64,000 nt of DNA from contig NW_004440309.1 in NCBI RefSeq assembly GCF_000330505.1, positions 138,600-202,599 on the forward strand, in the 5' to 3' direction. The translations under genes were made by a program, and so were the position numbers. Shown here piece by piece: positions 39,239 through 50,020 of this stretch. Below the pieces are notes generated by a model. It was given only the letters and a program-made list of their open reading frames with translations, was not told the DNA's origin and did not search any database. The DNA comes from Entamoeba invadens IP1. Lineage: Eukaryota > Evosea > Mastigamoebida > Endamoebidae. Numbering within the stretch: the stretch's first letter is position 1; each line of letters starts with the position of its first letter.

Positions 39239-42001
39239 TTAAACCACTTCTTGATTATCAACGTCATGATCAACCCTAACCGCACTGTTTGTGTTTGTTG
39301 TAAAGAACATACTTTCTAGTGAGTGGAATGGCACAGCACTCATACACACATGAATGAACTCGTTTTTGACTAACCCATTCGCAACAACCATCATGTTTTT
39401 GTATACAGAAGTCGTGTTTTGAACATCATTCTCGTTCCAATCACTGATAAGGACAACAAATGGTGGATATGACTGGAACAAACTTCTCAGTGAGTTCGAA
39501 ACTTCGTTGACCACATCTTCTTCTTTGGTGAATGTCACTCTTAACGAATTGACAGTAATTGTCTTCGGATTTGTATTTTCTGGTCTCATATCGATGTACA
39601 ACGACGACGACTTGTATAACGTGTTTTGGAGGTCAGACTTGTCCAAGAATGGCACAACACACATATTTCCTTCGTCGATGGCATTATTTGCCAAACTTGC
39701 ATATATCTCACTTCGTGCGGGGTGTGTTGGTGATATTACATTTTCGGTGTAACTCAGTGGGGAAATAGAAATCAAGTTTTGGAACTGCGATTTGCACTGC
39801 TCAATCACTTCGCTTGAGTCAAACTCGACTTTATTAAAGTACAAAATAAGATCGAACGGATCGCTGAATGTAAGGATGGTTGACTCGCATGACAAAACAA
39901 AAGCAATCAAGAAGAACATGAACTTGGCAGATTTCTGGTTCTGCATGATCCAGTCCCACAATTGATAAATGCTCGACATTTTCATCGAGAGTGAGAGCAG
40001 CGGCAAGAACCACCGAATCGCTGTTGAATTTTCAATTTTGATGAAACTCATTTTTGGCGCGACTTTAGGCCCATAAAAGGCAAGCAACTGGCAAAATCGA
40101 GTGAAGTAAATTCTAAACTTCTCTGGCGAGTACTGTCTGACATAGTCTGCCTCAAATCTGTGCAAACACTCCGAACAAATAGCCTCGTTGAATGACAACG
40201 AAATGAACACGGCGCAGACGGAGTGGATACCTTGGCAATACTCTTCACCAGATTGCAAAAAAGAGTACAAAACCCGTTTCAGTTGATTTCTGGTGATTTC
40301 GTTTGCGATTAACGGAACGGTCGAAAACGCTCTGTTGACATCCTCCACAATAACTCGGGTATTCTCTGTGATGTCTTTGTTTGTCAACACAAGTGGAACA
40401 TCCTTGGACCGCTCTGCGTATAACGTGTAACTCTCGTTAATGTCTATTCCAAGCAACAACATCCACACTGGAAGTCTCAAAAACTCGGGGACGAAACTCT
40501 GAGCAATTCGTTTCACTTTGTGTAACATATTCATGGCTGCTCTTGGGTCGTTCACTGAGTATCGCGCAAAATATCTAAAATAGGCGTGGTACAGTCTGTG
40601 GTGCCGTATCACTTCTTGTTGATTTGCGGACTGGGGGTTAAAAGACTCCGATAGACTTGTTATTTGTTGAGTCAAGAATGTAACAAATTGTGGTTGTTTA
40701 TCTGGAGCTCCTCGGAGCGCTTCCGAGCTGTCGAGCCGACCCAGTTCTTCGTCAACATCGAATGAGTAGTTAACAACGTCTGTGACATCAATCGAGTATA
40801 TTGAAAAATCGTTTTTGACTTCTTGGGTTGTCAGATCTGTTGTAATTGGGATGTACGTTTCAATGTCGAAAATGGGATATTTCTTCATAACCCCAAATGT
40901 CTCCCCAATGATATCAACATATTTCTTTGAGACATCAATTGAAAGTGTTTTGAAGTAACACATCTCGTGTAGTATTTCACGCAATGTCATGTAGCACTTC
41001 GGTGCATTGTAACTGAAATTCAACAATTCCAGACGTTCATTTGAAATTGGTTGAACGTCTGGTCTCAAGGCAGAAAATATTTGGTTCGATAACAGAGTTT
41101 TGGTTGTTGGTCTTGTTTCTGGTGATGAGAGACAAGCTACGATGATTTCTGGTAATACGACTTGTGTTGAAAATTGCGTTGAAATCAATTGTAAAAGCAT
41201 TGATGAGAATTCTTGACATGAAAACAACTTACATTTCTCACATGTTGGACAATGTACATCATACAAATCTTTCAACAACTTCATAAAATGGATATATTTT
41301 GTCTTTGAGGGAATACATTTCAATGTCAAATAAAGGTACAACAACCCAATAGAAAAAACGTCACTTTCAAATGTACATTCATGTGTGCTTAAAAGAATTG
41401 TTTCTGGTGATAGTGTTGGAATGCTATAATTTAGTAATTAAGTGAATATAATAATAATAGTACAGTTCAAGAACAAACTGCGTATAAGCATCGAAGTATT
41501 TATTACCTTCTGAAAGGTAATATAGTGCATAATTACCCAACTTAACAATTCCTGTGTTTGTCACATATATATTTTTAGGATTAAAATAGCCAACAATAAT
41601 ATCGTGTTCGTGCAAATACTGTGTTGCTTCGACGATGTCTTGTATCATCCTCATCTTGTTTAAACTGTCCACTTTTTCAACACAATTTTCAAAATTGTTT
41701 TGATAAGTTTCGCTCAATACAAAAGTCTCATCTAATGTTAGTGCTTACTTTTTCATCCATTAAGTAGATTACTACAAACAAATAACAAACTGTGTTTGGC
41801 TGGTATAATGTCAAGATAATGTGACAGCGAGTAATGCGACAATAGCCTTAATCTTTGGAACAACCCCACTGTATTGTATTGTGGGTGAGTTGGTTCCTTT
41901 GTTTTCTTTGGCCTACATGTGATCATTTGTATTCCGAGCATAGTTCCTTCTTGTTGGAGGTACTTGTAATTCATAGGAACATAGCTCTTCGTGTCGCTCA
42001 T
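39239..42001 (-). CDS. TBCK: pseudokinase - TBC (Rab-GAP) - rhodanese (three exons)
   Basis: Exons 41791-42001, 41479-41731 and 39239-41423; 882 residues. The kinase-like part (~40-300) is inactive: the HRD position reads VGYFNPKN and the DFG position LGNYALYY, while SPETILL...SDVFSIGLLYLY is the APE-to-F-helix region. The TBC domain (~465-700) keeps both catalytic fingers: IVEDVNR (Arg519, the IxxDxxR finger) and EEYCQGIH (Gln552). The rhodanese-like domain (~755-870) shows SLYIDMRPEN, but no active-site Cys is evident. Human TBCK has the same order and belongs to the FERRY early-endosomal mRNA-transport complex, with links to mTOR. The TBC part should act on a Rab. It is divergent with the Utp13 gene, sharing a 266-bp promoter region. 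Confidence 0.9.
41424..41478 (-). other. TBCK intron 2, 55 nt
   Basis: Minus-strand boundaries are GTTTGT (starting 41478) and AATTATAG (ending 41424), phase 2. Splicing joins the DFG-like region to the APE-like region of the pseudokinase. Confidence 0.87.
41732..41790 (-). other. TBCK intron 1, 59 nt
   Basis: Minus-strand boundaries are GTTTGT (starting 41790) and AACATTAG (ending 41732), phase 1. Splicing gives PAKHNETFVLSETY, which aligns with the KHERLVVVAEH region of animal TBCK. Confidence 0.85.
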
Positions 42002-42267
42002 TTCTTTTTCAGTTTCGATTTTTCCAGCAAATGTTCCGCTTTATCAGTTTTTTCTTTCCATCTCTATCAAATCTCGGGATTAATTTCATCAAGATGACAA
42101 TCTATATAATATACCAATTTATAATATTAAATAGTTGTTATTATAAACATACTAAAATAAACCAACCCAAAATACGATTAATTACTAGTAAAAATGTTAA
42201 TTTTTTGTATTAACAATAAAAAAATGAAAAAAATGAAAAAAAAAATAAAAAACCAGAAGAACCCTAT

Positions 42268-44698
42268 ATGGAGGTCATCCCAACCAAAAAAGAACAAAAT
42301 TTGATTCAACAGATTTCGAAAGAAGACATCACAAAGACGTGTTATGCTGGTGGGTCTGTCATATCAACAACAGATGGGACGTTGTGTTGGGTAGCCGAAG
42401 ATGGAGTAACGATCAATGTTGGGTCGATTCATGGCGAAGTTAAACACACGTACCCCGGCGATTCGACTGAAGTTATAGTATCGGCCGTATCGAAGAATAA
42501 CAAATACTTAGCAGTCTCTTACGCTTCGGGGTTGATCTATATCTATGACCTTGATATCCCACGAACCCAAATAATGATTATAAAGGTTTGTCTATCCCAT
42601 TCGAACACTCATTGGTACTGTTTTGGTCACAACTGGAAGTAACATATAGACTCCTAAAGTGTCTGCGTTAACGTCACCAGTCACTGTATCTCTTTGCTTC
42701 AGTTTTTCTAACATGTTCATTGCGATGGGGAGTAATGATGGATATGTCCGAGTGTATGACTTGGAAAACAAGTACTTCACGCACGTCTTGGTATTCTCAC
42801 ATGGACTTGTGACGTCCCTTCTTTTCGACGATACTAACAAGGACAATTTTTACGTCTACGCAGCGTCAGATAACATCGAGAATATCAGACAATTCAATTT
42901 GATGACTAAGAAGTCCGCGGATTTCTTCGGACATTTGAACGGAGTCGTTTCGATGTGTTTTGATGAGGACTACAATTTGGTCTCTGCTGGGAAAGACAAA
43001 GCCTTAATATATTGGGATATGAAAACAAAGAAGCCGAGTAAGACGGTGATGATCCCCGATCCTTTATTAATCAAATTTATTGGAGAAAAGTATGTGATAG
43101 CCAGTACTGACGGCAAGATCTACTTCTTAAAGGAGAATAAGATATGCTGGGAGAGTGGAGAGGACCAACGATTACTTTCACCAAACACGTTGTTACTCAC
43201 GTCCGATACTCTGATCCACGTCAGTTATGATGGATACTTCATCTTTTATTCGTTTAGTGGTGAAGTCGTCAATTATGACTGTTTTGATCGAGACTCTGTC
43301 ATCTATTGCCTTCCACTTACTTTTGAGAATAAAGTGGAGTCTTCGGAGTCATCGAGTGATTCAAAAGAATTGAAAGCGGAAGAAGAAGAGGAAGAAAAAG
43401 AGAAGGAAGTTCCACAAAACAGTTTGCACGCAACGCACGTGTTATTAGTGAACAATTCCAACGCACTTGAATTAAGAGATTTGGTCACTCATACCTCCAA
43501 AATGTATTATGGTCATGAAGCTACTATCATGTGTTGTGATTTTTCCAAAGACAAGAATCGCTTAATAGTTGGGTATTACGATGGGTATGTATCTGTCTGG
43601 GATGTTCTCACTATGAAAGAGTTGTATTCGTTTGAATCGCATAGTGGTCCCGTCACTGCAATTGCACATTCCATGTCGAAGAATTCATTTGCGACGGGGT
43701 CGAACGACAAGTTTATTAAAGTCTATAAATACAATGATACTCAAGCGAAACAACTGGATGCTTTTGCAGCTCATTCCAAAGAGATCCAATACTTAAAATA
43801 CTCCAAAAAGGATTTATATTTGGTCTCCTGTTCGGCAGACAAGACTGCGAAGTTGTGGGTACCAAAGCAGAACTATGCGCTTCAAGGCATCTTAAAAGGA
43901 CACACCCGTGCAGTTGTTTCTGCTGATTTTTCACCGATTGAACAGGTGGTGATGACGTCCTCTGTTGATGGTACCATTCGCATGTGGAGCGTGAAGTCCT
44001 TGTCTGCCTTAAAAACGTTCCAAGGGCACAACGGTGGAGTTCAAAAGGCCATTTTTGTGAATAAAGGAGTTCAAGTGCTTTCCGTTGGGAACGATGGGAC
44101 GACCCGCTTATGGACGATCAAGAGTGGAGAGAATGTTCAGACGTTGGATACCAATACTTCCCGACTTTGGGATATAGAGGGATATAATAAAGAATTCATC
44201 GTGTGTGGAGATGGTGGATTTGTCTCTTTGATTCGAGATGTGTCCAAGGAAGTCGTTCAAGAGCGCATTAAGACGCGAGAACAGGAAATCATGTTAAGTC
44301 AGAAGTTGATGAATTTAACACGTAGCGGGAAGTGGAAAGAGGCGTTACGTATCTGTGTGGAGTTGGGATTACCAAAAGAAGCGTTGAACTGTTGCTATCA
44401 TTGCGATGTGAAAGAGGCGATTAGCGACTGGGACGCGACACTGGGGCAGAAGTTTTATCAGTTTGCGAGAAAGTGGAACGAAAGAAATGTCACTATGGCG
44501 GTCGCCCAAATTGTGATGGAAGCCATTTTCATGAAGTGGACGTTGGAAGATATACTCGACGAACAGTTGAAGAAAAGTCTGCAAAGAATGAAGGAATTAA
44601 ATACTAAACACTTGGAAACCCTCGATGGGTACTATAGAAAGGCTTTGTTCGTGAAGTATGTCGCAGACGCTCTCAATCCACTCCCAGACTTGATTTGA
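42268..44698 (+). CDS. Utp13/TBL3-like WD40 protein of the SSU processome (two exons)
   Basis: Exon 1 is 42268-42585 and exon 2 is 42650-44698; 788 residues. Two WD40 propellers: the first ~20-330, the second ~350-640, with classic repeats such as GHTRAVVSADFSPIEQ and SSVDGTIRMWSVKS. An acidic loop (EEEEEEKEKE) near 325-345 separates them. The C-terminal ~150 residues match the Utp13 helical domain: SQKLMNLTRSGKWKEALRI near 665, and a final helical bundle. Utp13 sits in the UTP-B complex with U3 snoRNP and is needed for 18S rRNA processing. Two-propeller architecture plus the Utp13 tail make the assignment good; TBL3 is the animal name. Confidence 0.88.
42586..42649 (+). other. Utp13 intron, 64 nt
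   Basis: Boundaries are GTTTGT (42586-42591) and ACATATAG (ending 42649), phase 0. Splicing links the first blades to TPKVSALTSPVTVSLCFSFS without losing the propeller pattern. Confidence 0.87.
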
Positions 44699-44770
44699 TT
44701 GGTTTTTTATTATTGGTTAGTATAGTTTAAATAAATACTATTTAATAGGATTTATATTAGAAAAAATATT

Positions 44771-44805
44771 TAAACTATAGTACTATAGTATAGTACTATA
44801 GTTTA
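44771..44805. repeat. 35-bp perfect palindrome
   Basis: A 17-bp arm TAAACTATAGTACTATA (44771-44787) is followed by a single central G and its exact reverse complement (44789-44805). It lies 73-107 bp after the Utp13 stop, in the gap before the next gene. Confidence 0.93.
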
Positions 44806-44962
44806 TATAATCTATTTTTAATTTTATAATTATTAGTTTATAAATTATAATTCGAAAATCAATCTTGAGATTGTTTTTTTGTAGGATTGACAATGTGAGG
44901 GATATAATGAAGTGCGGAACGAAAGAAAAGAAGAGAGCAAAAATAGGGGAGCTAAAGGAGCA

Positions 44963-46252
44963 ATGAGTTACAGGTGCTATGAGATTTGTATTCGAAGAGT
45001 ACAATTCGATTGCCCTATCTCCCAGAAATGTACAATGAAGTGGAGGAAAGGGTTGTTTCCTTGGAACAGAGGAAAAGAATTTGTTACCGGGGCTGTGACA
45101 GAAGGAAAGACACTACTCACGGACGGCGTAGTCATGAAAGTGCTTTGCAAGCACTCAAACAAATTTCACATCAAGTTTGCAAACGAAAAATCAAAAGGGA
45201 CTGTGTTGCTCAAAAAGGAAGGAGATGGTTGGAAGTGGTTTTGTGGCGGCCGTGTTGTTAAAGTGGAAGGTGATGTTACAGACCACAACTGGAATCAACT
45301 TTCAAGGTTCGATGATTCTTTGAAGATGTCAAAAGATTCTGTGAATAACGAGAGTGGCTCTGATGTGCAAAAAGAAGAAAAGGAGGTTAACCCCCGAAAA
45401 GGAGCTGTGGCTGCAAAAACTGACAAAAAGTGCCAACCTAAGAAAGTTGCAACAACGTCTTGTCCGCCAACCCCTGGAAGGAAAGGAGACAAAAATGATA
45501 TCGAAAATATTTTGTTTGCAGAGGTTTTGGCGCGGGACGTGATAAGAGTCAACGATGAAAAGGACGAACAGGAACTAGCTGAGGCGGAGTTGAAAAAAAA
45601 GCGGGTTGAGGAGGATCTTAAAAAACGGAGAGTTGAAAAAGTTATCGAGATAATTTCGGATTCGTGTCGAGACGGGCGAGTCCTGATGGTGAGAGAGGCG
45701 TTTGAGAAAATGTCATGTAATGGAAATGAAGTTTTGTTTTTGGGGTGTCTATTGGGTGTGAGAAAGAATCTCGTGAAAGACGACAAAATGGGATTGAACG
45801 ACATCATCACAGTTGGAAAGGTGGTTGGTGAGATTGGAGGGGTGATTTCAGCTGTCGAAAATTTGATCATGCGCCAAAGCAAGAAAGCCGCCCAATGTGT
45901 TGTTCTTCGTTTGGACAAAATTATCAAAGAATGCACAATCGAGTTCAAGACAAAGGGCTTGATCAACGAGGATGTAACTCAAAAATTTGAGGAAGAACTT
46001 TTTCAGGCTAAACAAGACATGTGCTCGACCGGGAACGTAAAATACTACAAAGAGTTTATGAAAATTGTCAACAAACGGTTTGTAAAAAACTTATCGACAT
46101 ACCAGACAAACGATTTTATCGTGACCAAATTCGCCATTGATGAAATCGAGGAATGGTGCCTTTCAAATTTGATCTTTTTCTCGACTGAAAGTGTCAGCGA
46201 GGCAATACACTCGCTTTTGAAAAATCGCGACGCTTCGTCTGCCACTGAGTAA
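44963..46252 (+). CDS. Hypothetical protein with possible N-terminal C2 (NT-C2) domain
   Basis: 429 residues from the ATG at 44963; the longer frame would need a GTG start. Residues 1-110 are beta-rich: YEICIRRVQFDCP, then CTMKWRKGLFPW and a TDGVVMKVLC...FHIKFANEK pattern. This resembles the NT-type C2 fold of EEIG1/EHBP1-like proteins, but the match is weak. A charged linker rich in Lys and Glu (near 130-230, including a coiled-coil-like LKKKRVEEDLKKRRVEKV) leads to a helical C-terminal domain (~235-420). The helical part recalls DIL-like or similar bundles. NT-C2 proteins often link membranes to cytoskeleton. No signal peptide or membrane span. Confidence 0.55.
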   Translation: MSYRCYEICIRRVQFDCPISQKCTMKWRKGLFPWNRGKEFVTGAVTEGKTLLTDGVVMKVLCKHSNKFHIKFANEKSKGTVLLKKEGDGWKWFCGGRVVKVEGDVTDHNWNQLSRFDDSLKMSKDSVNNESGSDVQKEEKEVNPRKGAVAAKTDKKCQPKKVATTSCPPTPGRKGDKNDIENILFAEVLARDVIRVNDEKDEQELAEAELKKKRVEEDLKKRRVEKVIEIISDSCRDGRVLMVREAFEKMSCNGNEVLFLGCLLGVRKNLVKDDKMGLNDIITVGKVVGEIGGVISAVENLIMRQSKKAAQCVVLRLDKIIKECTIEFKTKGLINEDVTQKFEEELFQAKQDMCSTGNVKYYKEFMKIVNKRFVKNLSTYQTNDFIVTKFAIDEIEEWCLSNLIFFSTESVSEAIHSLLKNRDASSATE

Positions 46253-46376
46253 AATTGCTTCTTGTTTCTATTTTGTCTTTCTGAAACGTGTTACAACACT
46301 TTTAACTATAAACTCACAGAAAGAAACTAAATAAAACCAAAAATAGAAAAAATAAAAATAGTCAATGAAAGTTCAT

Positions 46377-49073
46377 TTAAAATTGGTGTCTTCCGGACGC
46401 GAAAATAGTTCCGCTAAGAAGTGTGTTAAGTTCATAATCCGACAATATATCGTCCAAATCGACATGGCACCTGTACCTCCAGTAATGAATTGGATTCGAG
46501 GGGTCATTAATTTGTTCCAATTTTGGATCTCTTCCTTCGATATATTTCAATCGAAGGGACAAGATATCTTGCAACGGGAAACAAGCCAACATTGCTGGAC
46601 CATACAAGTGCATGTCAAATATTGTCTTAACGATTTCTGTTGGGCATGAGAATGGTGCAGCGCCACTTTTTCCAAGTAAATGGGTCCAAAAGTATTGAGT
46701 CTTGTCTCTGTCTTCTTCCCACCACCCTCTAATTGTTGACATGTCGTGCCCAGAGGGTGCAGACACTGTTAAATATTGATAGTCTGCTGGGTGATAAAAC
46801 AGTTTCTCTGGCACATCAGTCAGTCGTTGTATTCTTAAACATGCGATTTTCATATCATTCATCACTTTGACAACACAATCCGGGACCATCCCAAGATCCT
46901 CACCACAGACTAACATGTTTGAAGCTCTTGCCATAGCTGGGAGCCTTTTTCTAGCAGTTGCTTCCCAGAGTCCTTCATGTCTTTTATAGAAATAGTCTGT
47001 GTACAACCTCTTCAAACTCTCTTGTTCCCAATAGTTCAACTCGTTGAAGCTTGAATACGTTTTCTGCATATCGATTCGGGGGTAAAACAAATTTGAGTCG
47101 TTCTCATCTCTGAGCAAGCAAACGTTCTGTAACAACAACTTCATGCCAGTGATAATGCGTTTGTCTGACGCTCGCATCTCTGGACATAACCCCTTCACAT
47201 CCAATATCGCACTCTCGCTTTGAAATTCGGGTTTAATGCCATAGATTCCTCTGTTGTTACTCACCAAGAATTTCTTGATCACAAATCCCTTTTCGACTCC
47301 AAAGAGGGCGTCCAGTGTGTGGTCTCTGATGTATGGATAGCTCAGTCTGTCTGTATCAAAGAGTCCATATTTTTCTAATTCGTTTCGAGTGAATGGCAAG
47401 TCTGGGTTAAATCTTCCTAATAAGCCTGTTCTGTGTTGGGCTGGAATACTCCAAATTCTAAAGAAGCCCAAGATGTGGTCAATTCGATATGCGTTGAAGT
47501 ACTGCGCCATTTGAGAAAGTCTTCCCTTCCACCAGGCGTAATTGTCCTTTTCCATGTTCTCCCAGTTGTACGTTGGGAATCCCCAGTTCTGTCCTTCACC
47601 AGCTGAGAAATAGTCGGGTGGCGCACCAGTCGATTTGTCGAGATGGAACAAGTCCGGGTGCATCCAACACTCCACTGATCTCTTCGAGACCCCAATTGGC
47701 AAATCGCCTTTCAAAGCGACTTTGTTCGTCGCGGCATATTCAGAAGCCTCTTTCAATTGGAGGTGCAAATTGTATTGAACAAAGGCATAATAGTTGCACT
47801 CTTCTTTGTGTGCTTCATACATTTTTTCCACTTCAGCAAAATCCTTTGGAGTTGGAGGGAGTGGGGTGTCGACGGATTTAATCAAAGTTCTGTAGATGCA
47901 ATAGGGCAACAACCAATCTTTTGTGCTCTCTTTGAATTCCTCAAACCCTTTCTGTGTAGTTCCACACGTCTTGTATATCTTTCGTGAGATCTCCTCTTTG
48001 ACTCTCATCACTTCTTCATAGTCAATTTCAGCCAACTGATTTAACTTCTCTGCTTGTTGACCAATTTCAGCTAAGATCGCCTTATCATCAGTCAAAGCAC
48101 TTAGTCTTAAATAGATCAAATGAAACGCCTGAACTGAATTGGGATTATATGGATAAGAGTCTCTCCATGTGAAGTACACCGTGGTGTCGTTCACGGGGAG
48201 GGTTTGAATCAATGAGATTCCAGTCTTCTTACACCAATCAACCAACTTGATGATGTCCAAGAACTCCCCACATCCGCAAGATTCTCTTGTCCTCAAAGAA
48301 AAGATTGGAGTAACAACACCAACTCCTCTATAATACAACCCACCAAAGTCTTCATCTTCTTTGATTATCAAAACATCTTTGTGTTCTTTGCTTGCTTTGA
48401 GATCCTTTGGTTCTACCAAAGGAAATTGATACACTCGATTTGTTCGTTCCTCCCATCTTGCATTTGCTCGTGTGTTTGTGTCTGCAATAAAACATTTATA
48501 CTCAAACGGATTTTTCTGTCCAGATATATCAACAAGTGCTTCATAGAGGGGTACTTGTGTTGGTGTCATTCGGACAGCCCCATGGACATTCCACTTCCCA
48601 AGGGATTCAATAGCTCCACCAACAAAGACGCATTGTCCTTCTGGTACACAAGTGCATCGTACCTTTAAAAGAAGAGTCTTTTCTCCAAGCTTTTTGATCT
48701 CTAAGTTTTCTATGGGGCGCTTTCCATAGATCACTTTTCTGAAGTATGAAGTCGCCAAAAAGGTGTCTTCAGATCCTAGTCCAGAGACAAAAACGTCTTT
48801 GATTTCAATTCTTTCAAATTGGTCGAAATTGGTTGTGTCAATAACATGTGTGTAAGCAACTTTCGACTTTTCTGTTGTGTAGATTATGCTCTTGTCATCC
48901 GATTTACACACCACATATCTGTACTTGACTATTCCCTTTATTTGGAAGTCGATTGCTCCTTGCCATGTGTTGTTATCAATGTAATTCAAAAGATAAGTCT
49001 TTGCACCTCCTTCAACTTCAAGACACACAGCTTGTCCATACGGAGTGGTGTAATTGATTGTAATAATTGCCAT
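46377..49073 (-). CDS. DPE2-type 4-alpha-glucanotransferase (GH77) with tandem CBM20-like domains
   Basis: 898 residues. Two starch-binding CBM20-like domains (~1-110 and ~130-235) precede a GH77 barrel (~250-890). The GH77 part carries a DPE2-type insertion (~360-470). Catalytic features: ARG/D nucleophile block AYRIDHILGFFRIW (Asp in RIDH), acid/base Glu in CGEDLGM and the transition-state Asp in APSGHDMSTIRGWW; PLPPTP and GQNWGFPTYNW are further GH77 signatures. DPE2 transfers glucosyl units from maltose to glycogen-like acceptors in the cytosol. No signal peptide, so it should be cytosolic and could use maltose from beta-amylase after uptake or from internal glycogen. Plant DPE2 has ~950 residues. 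Confidence 0.96.
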   Translation of the reverse strand: MAIITINYTTPYGQAVCLEVEGGAKTYLLNYIDNNTWQGAIDFQIKGIVKYRYVVCKSDDKSIIYTTEKSKVAYTHVIDTTNFDQFERIEIKDVFVSGLGSEDTFLATSYFRKVIYGKRPIENLEIKKLGEKTLLLKVRCTCVPEGQCVFVGGAIESLGKWNVHGAVRMTPTQVPLYEALVDISGQKNPFEYKCFIADTNTRANARWEERTNRVYQFPLVEPKDLKASKEHKDVLIIKEDEDFGGLYYRGVGVVTPIFSLRTRESCGCGEFLDIIKLVDWCKKTGISLIQTLPVNDTTVYFTWRDSYPYNPNSVQAFHLIYLRLSALTDDKAILAEIGQQAEKLNQLAEIDYEEVMRVKEEISRKIYKTCGTTQKGFEEFKESTKDWLLPYCIYRTLIKSVDTPLPPTPKDFAEVEKMYEAHKEECNYYAFVQYNLHLQLKEASEYAATNKVALKGDLPIGVSKRSVECWMHPDLFHLDKSTGAPPDYFSAGEGQNWGFPTYNWENMEKDNYAWWKGRLSQMAQYFNAYRIDHILGFFRIWSIPAQHRTGLLGRFNPDLPFTRNELEKYGLFDTDRLSYPYIRDHTLDALFGVEKGFVIKKFLVSNNRGIYGIKPEFQSESAILDVKGLCPEMRASDKRIITGMKLLLQNVCLLRDENDSNLFYPRIDMQKTYSSFNELNYWEQESLKRLYTDYFYKRHEGLWEATARKRLPAMARASNMLVCGEDLGMVPDCVVKVMNDMKIACLRIQRLTDVPEKLFYHPADYQYLTVSAPSGHDMSTIRGWWEEDRDKTQYFWTHLLGKSGAAPFSCPTEIVKTIFDMHLYGPAMLACFPLQDILSLRLKYIEGRDPKLEQINDPSNPIHYWRYRCHVDLDDILSDYELNTLLSGTIFASGRHQF

Positions 49074-49527
49074 TTGAATATGTGTTCTTTCAAGATCTCT
49101 TTCGAGTTTTTCAAAAGGTTTCGTTTATTGTTTTTTATTTATTCAATTCTTTATTTTTTCATAAAGATAATTTGCGCATTCCAACGAAATAAGAATATTA
49201 TACGAAAATTAGAGTATCAAAATATACCGTCTTTGTATTGCAAATGTTAGGGTTTTTCTTTTCTTTATTTTGTATTGATTTCGAAAGTTCATTTCAATTT
49301 CAAGTCTTATGAAAAACAAACAAAAACAACTCACCACTTCATAGACATACTTCGGGAGAATCTATCAAAGATAAACATAGCATCGCAGCCCATTTTTAAG
49401 AATTAAAAAATGTTTTTTGATTTCCTCCAAAAGTGTTTTTTATCAACTCTTTACAAAAAATTGTATTTTCAGAAAAAGCAAAAAAAATACAAAAAATCTT
49501 TGAATTCTAAAAAGGAACTGAAAATTC
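49074..49527. other. Spacer shared by divergent genes
   Basis: About 450 AT-rich bases between the divergent DPE2 and 149-residue-protein genes; it must contain both promoters. Apart from the elements just before the second gene nothing is recognised. Confidence 0.55.
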
Positions 49528-49528
49528 A
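49515..49528 (+). promoter_or_regulatory. GAAC and initiator of the 149-aa gene
   Basis: GGAACTGAAAATTCATG: a GAAC at 49515-49518 followed by AAAATTCA that runs into the ATG at 49528. This is the best match in the window to the Entamoeba initiator AAAAATTCA. Confidence 0.65.
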
Positions 49529-49977
49529 TGTCAGATCAACCGGACGTTGTCCCACAAACTATACTTCTACCCGACGACGTTCCGACTAAACTCCCCGACT
49601 TATCATCGACTCCAATCATTCTTTCACAAGATCAAAAAGAAGTCCAAAAGATCACTGAAATTGAACGGAAAGTCCTTCCCCCCAAACTCCCCGACTCCTT
49701 GCGACATGACACGATCGACCGATCAGAGAAAGACGAGAAAAGTGAGAAAGACAAGACGGAGAAACCAAGTCTTCATCTCAAAACGTTGAAACAACAAGTC
49801 CAACTTCCACTTCAAACACAACAAGCAACGTTGTCCGATTGGAAGTTAATCAAAAAGCAGACGGTGTGTGGGTACTTCATACAAGAGACTTGGTGCGACG
49901 CGAATGGAAAGATAGTTGAGTCGTATATTCCACAAACAAAAAAGGTTGTCGACTCCTCCTCCTCCACTTTTCAGTGA
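49528..49977 (+). CDS. Hypothetical acidic/proline-rich protein, 149 aa
   Basis: Not recognised. A Pro/Asp-rich N-terminal half (LPDDVPTKLPDLSSTP) and a charged SEKDEKSEKDKTEK run look disordered. A C-terminal ~45-residue patch (LSDWKLIKKQTVCGYFIQE) looks like a small folded strand-rich unit. An excellent promoter at the ATG supports it as a real gene. It converges with the UBX gene with 43 bp between the stop codons. Confidence 0.55.
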   Translation: MSDQPDVVPQTILLPDDVPTKLPDLSSTPIILSQDQKEVQKITEIERKVLPPKLPDSLRHDTIDRSEKDEKSEKDKTEKPSLHLKTLKQQVQLPLQTQQATLSDWKLIKKQTVCGYFIQETWCDANGKIVESYIPQTKKVVDSSSSTFQ

Positions 49978-50020
49978 CGCGCTTGTATTAAAAATGACAT
50001 TTGTTTAACTCAATTACTTC

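Noticed and set aside
41424..42001. Two small independent genes upstream of TBCK
   Set aside because: Joined by GTTTGT/TAG introns they form the TBCK pseudokinase exactly in phase, so they are its first exons.
44783..45004. 73-codon minus-strand frame over the palindrome and next gene start
   Set aside because: Overlaps a better-supported plus-strand gene and has random composition.
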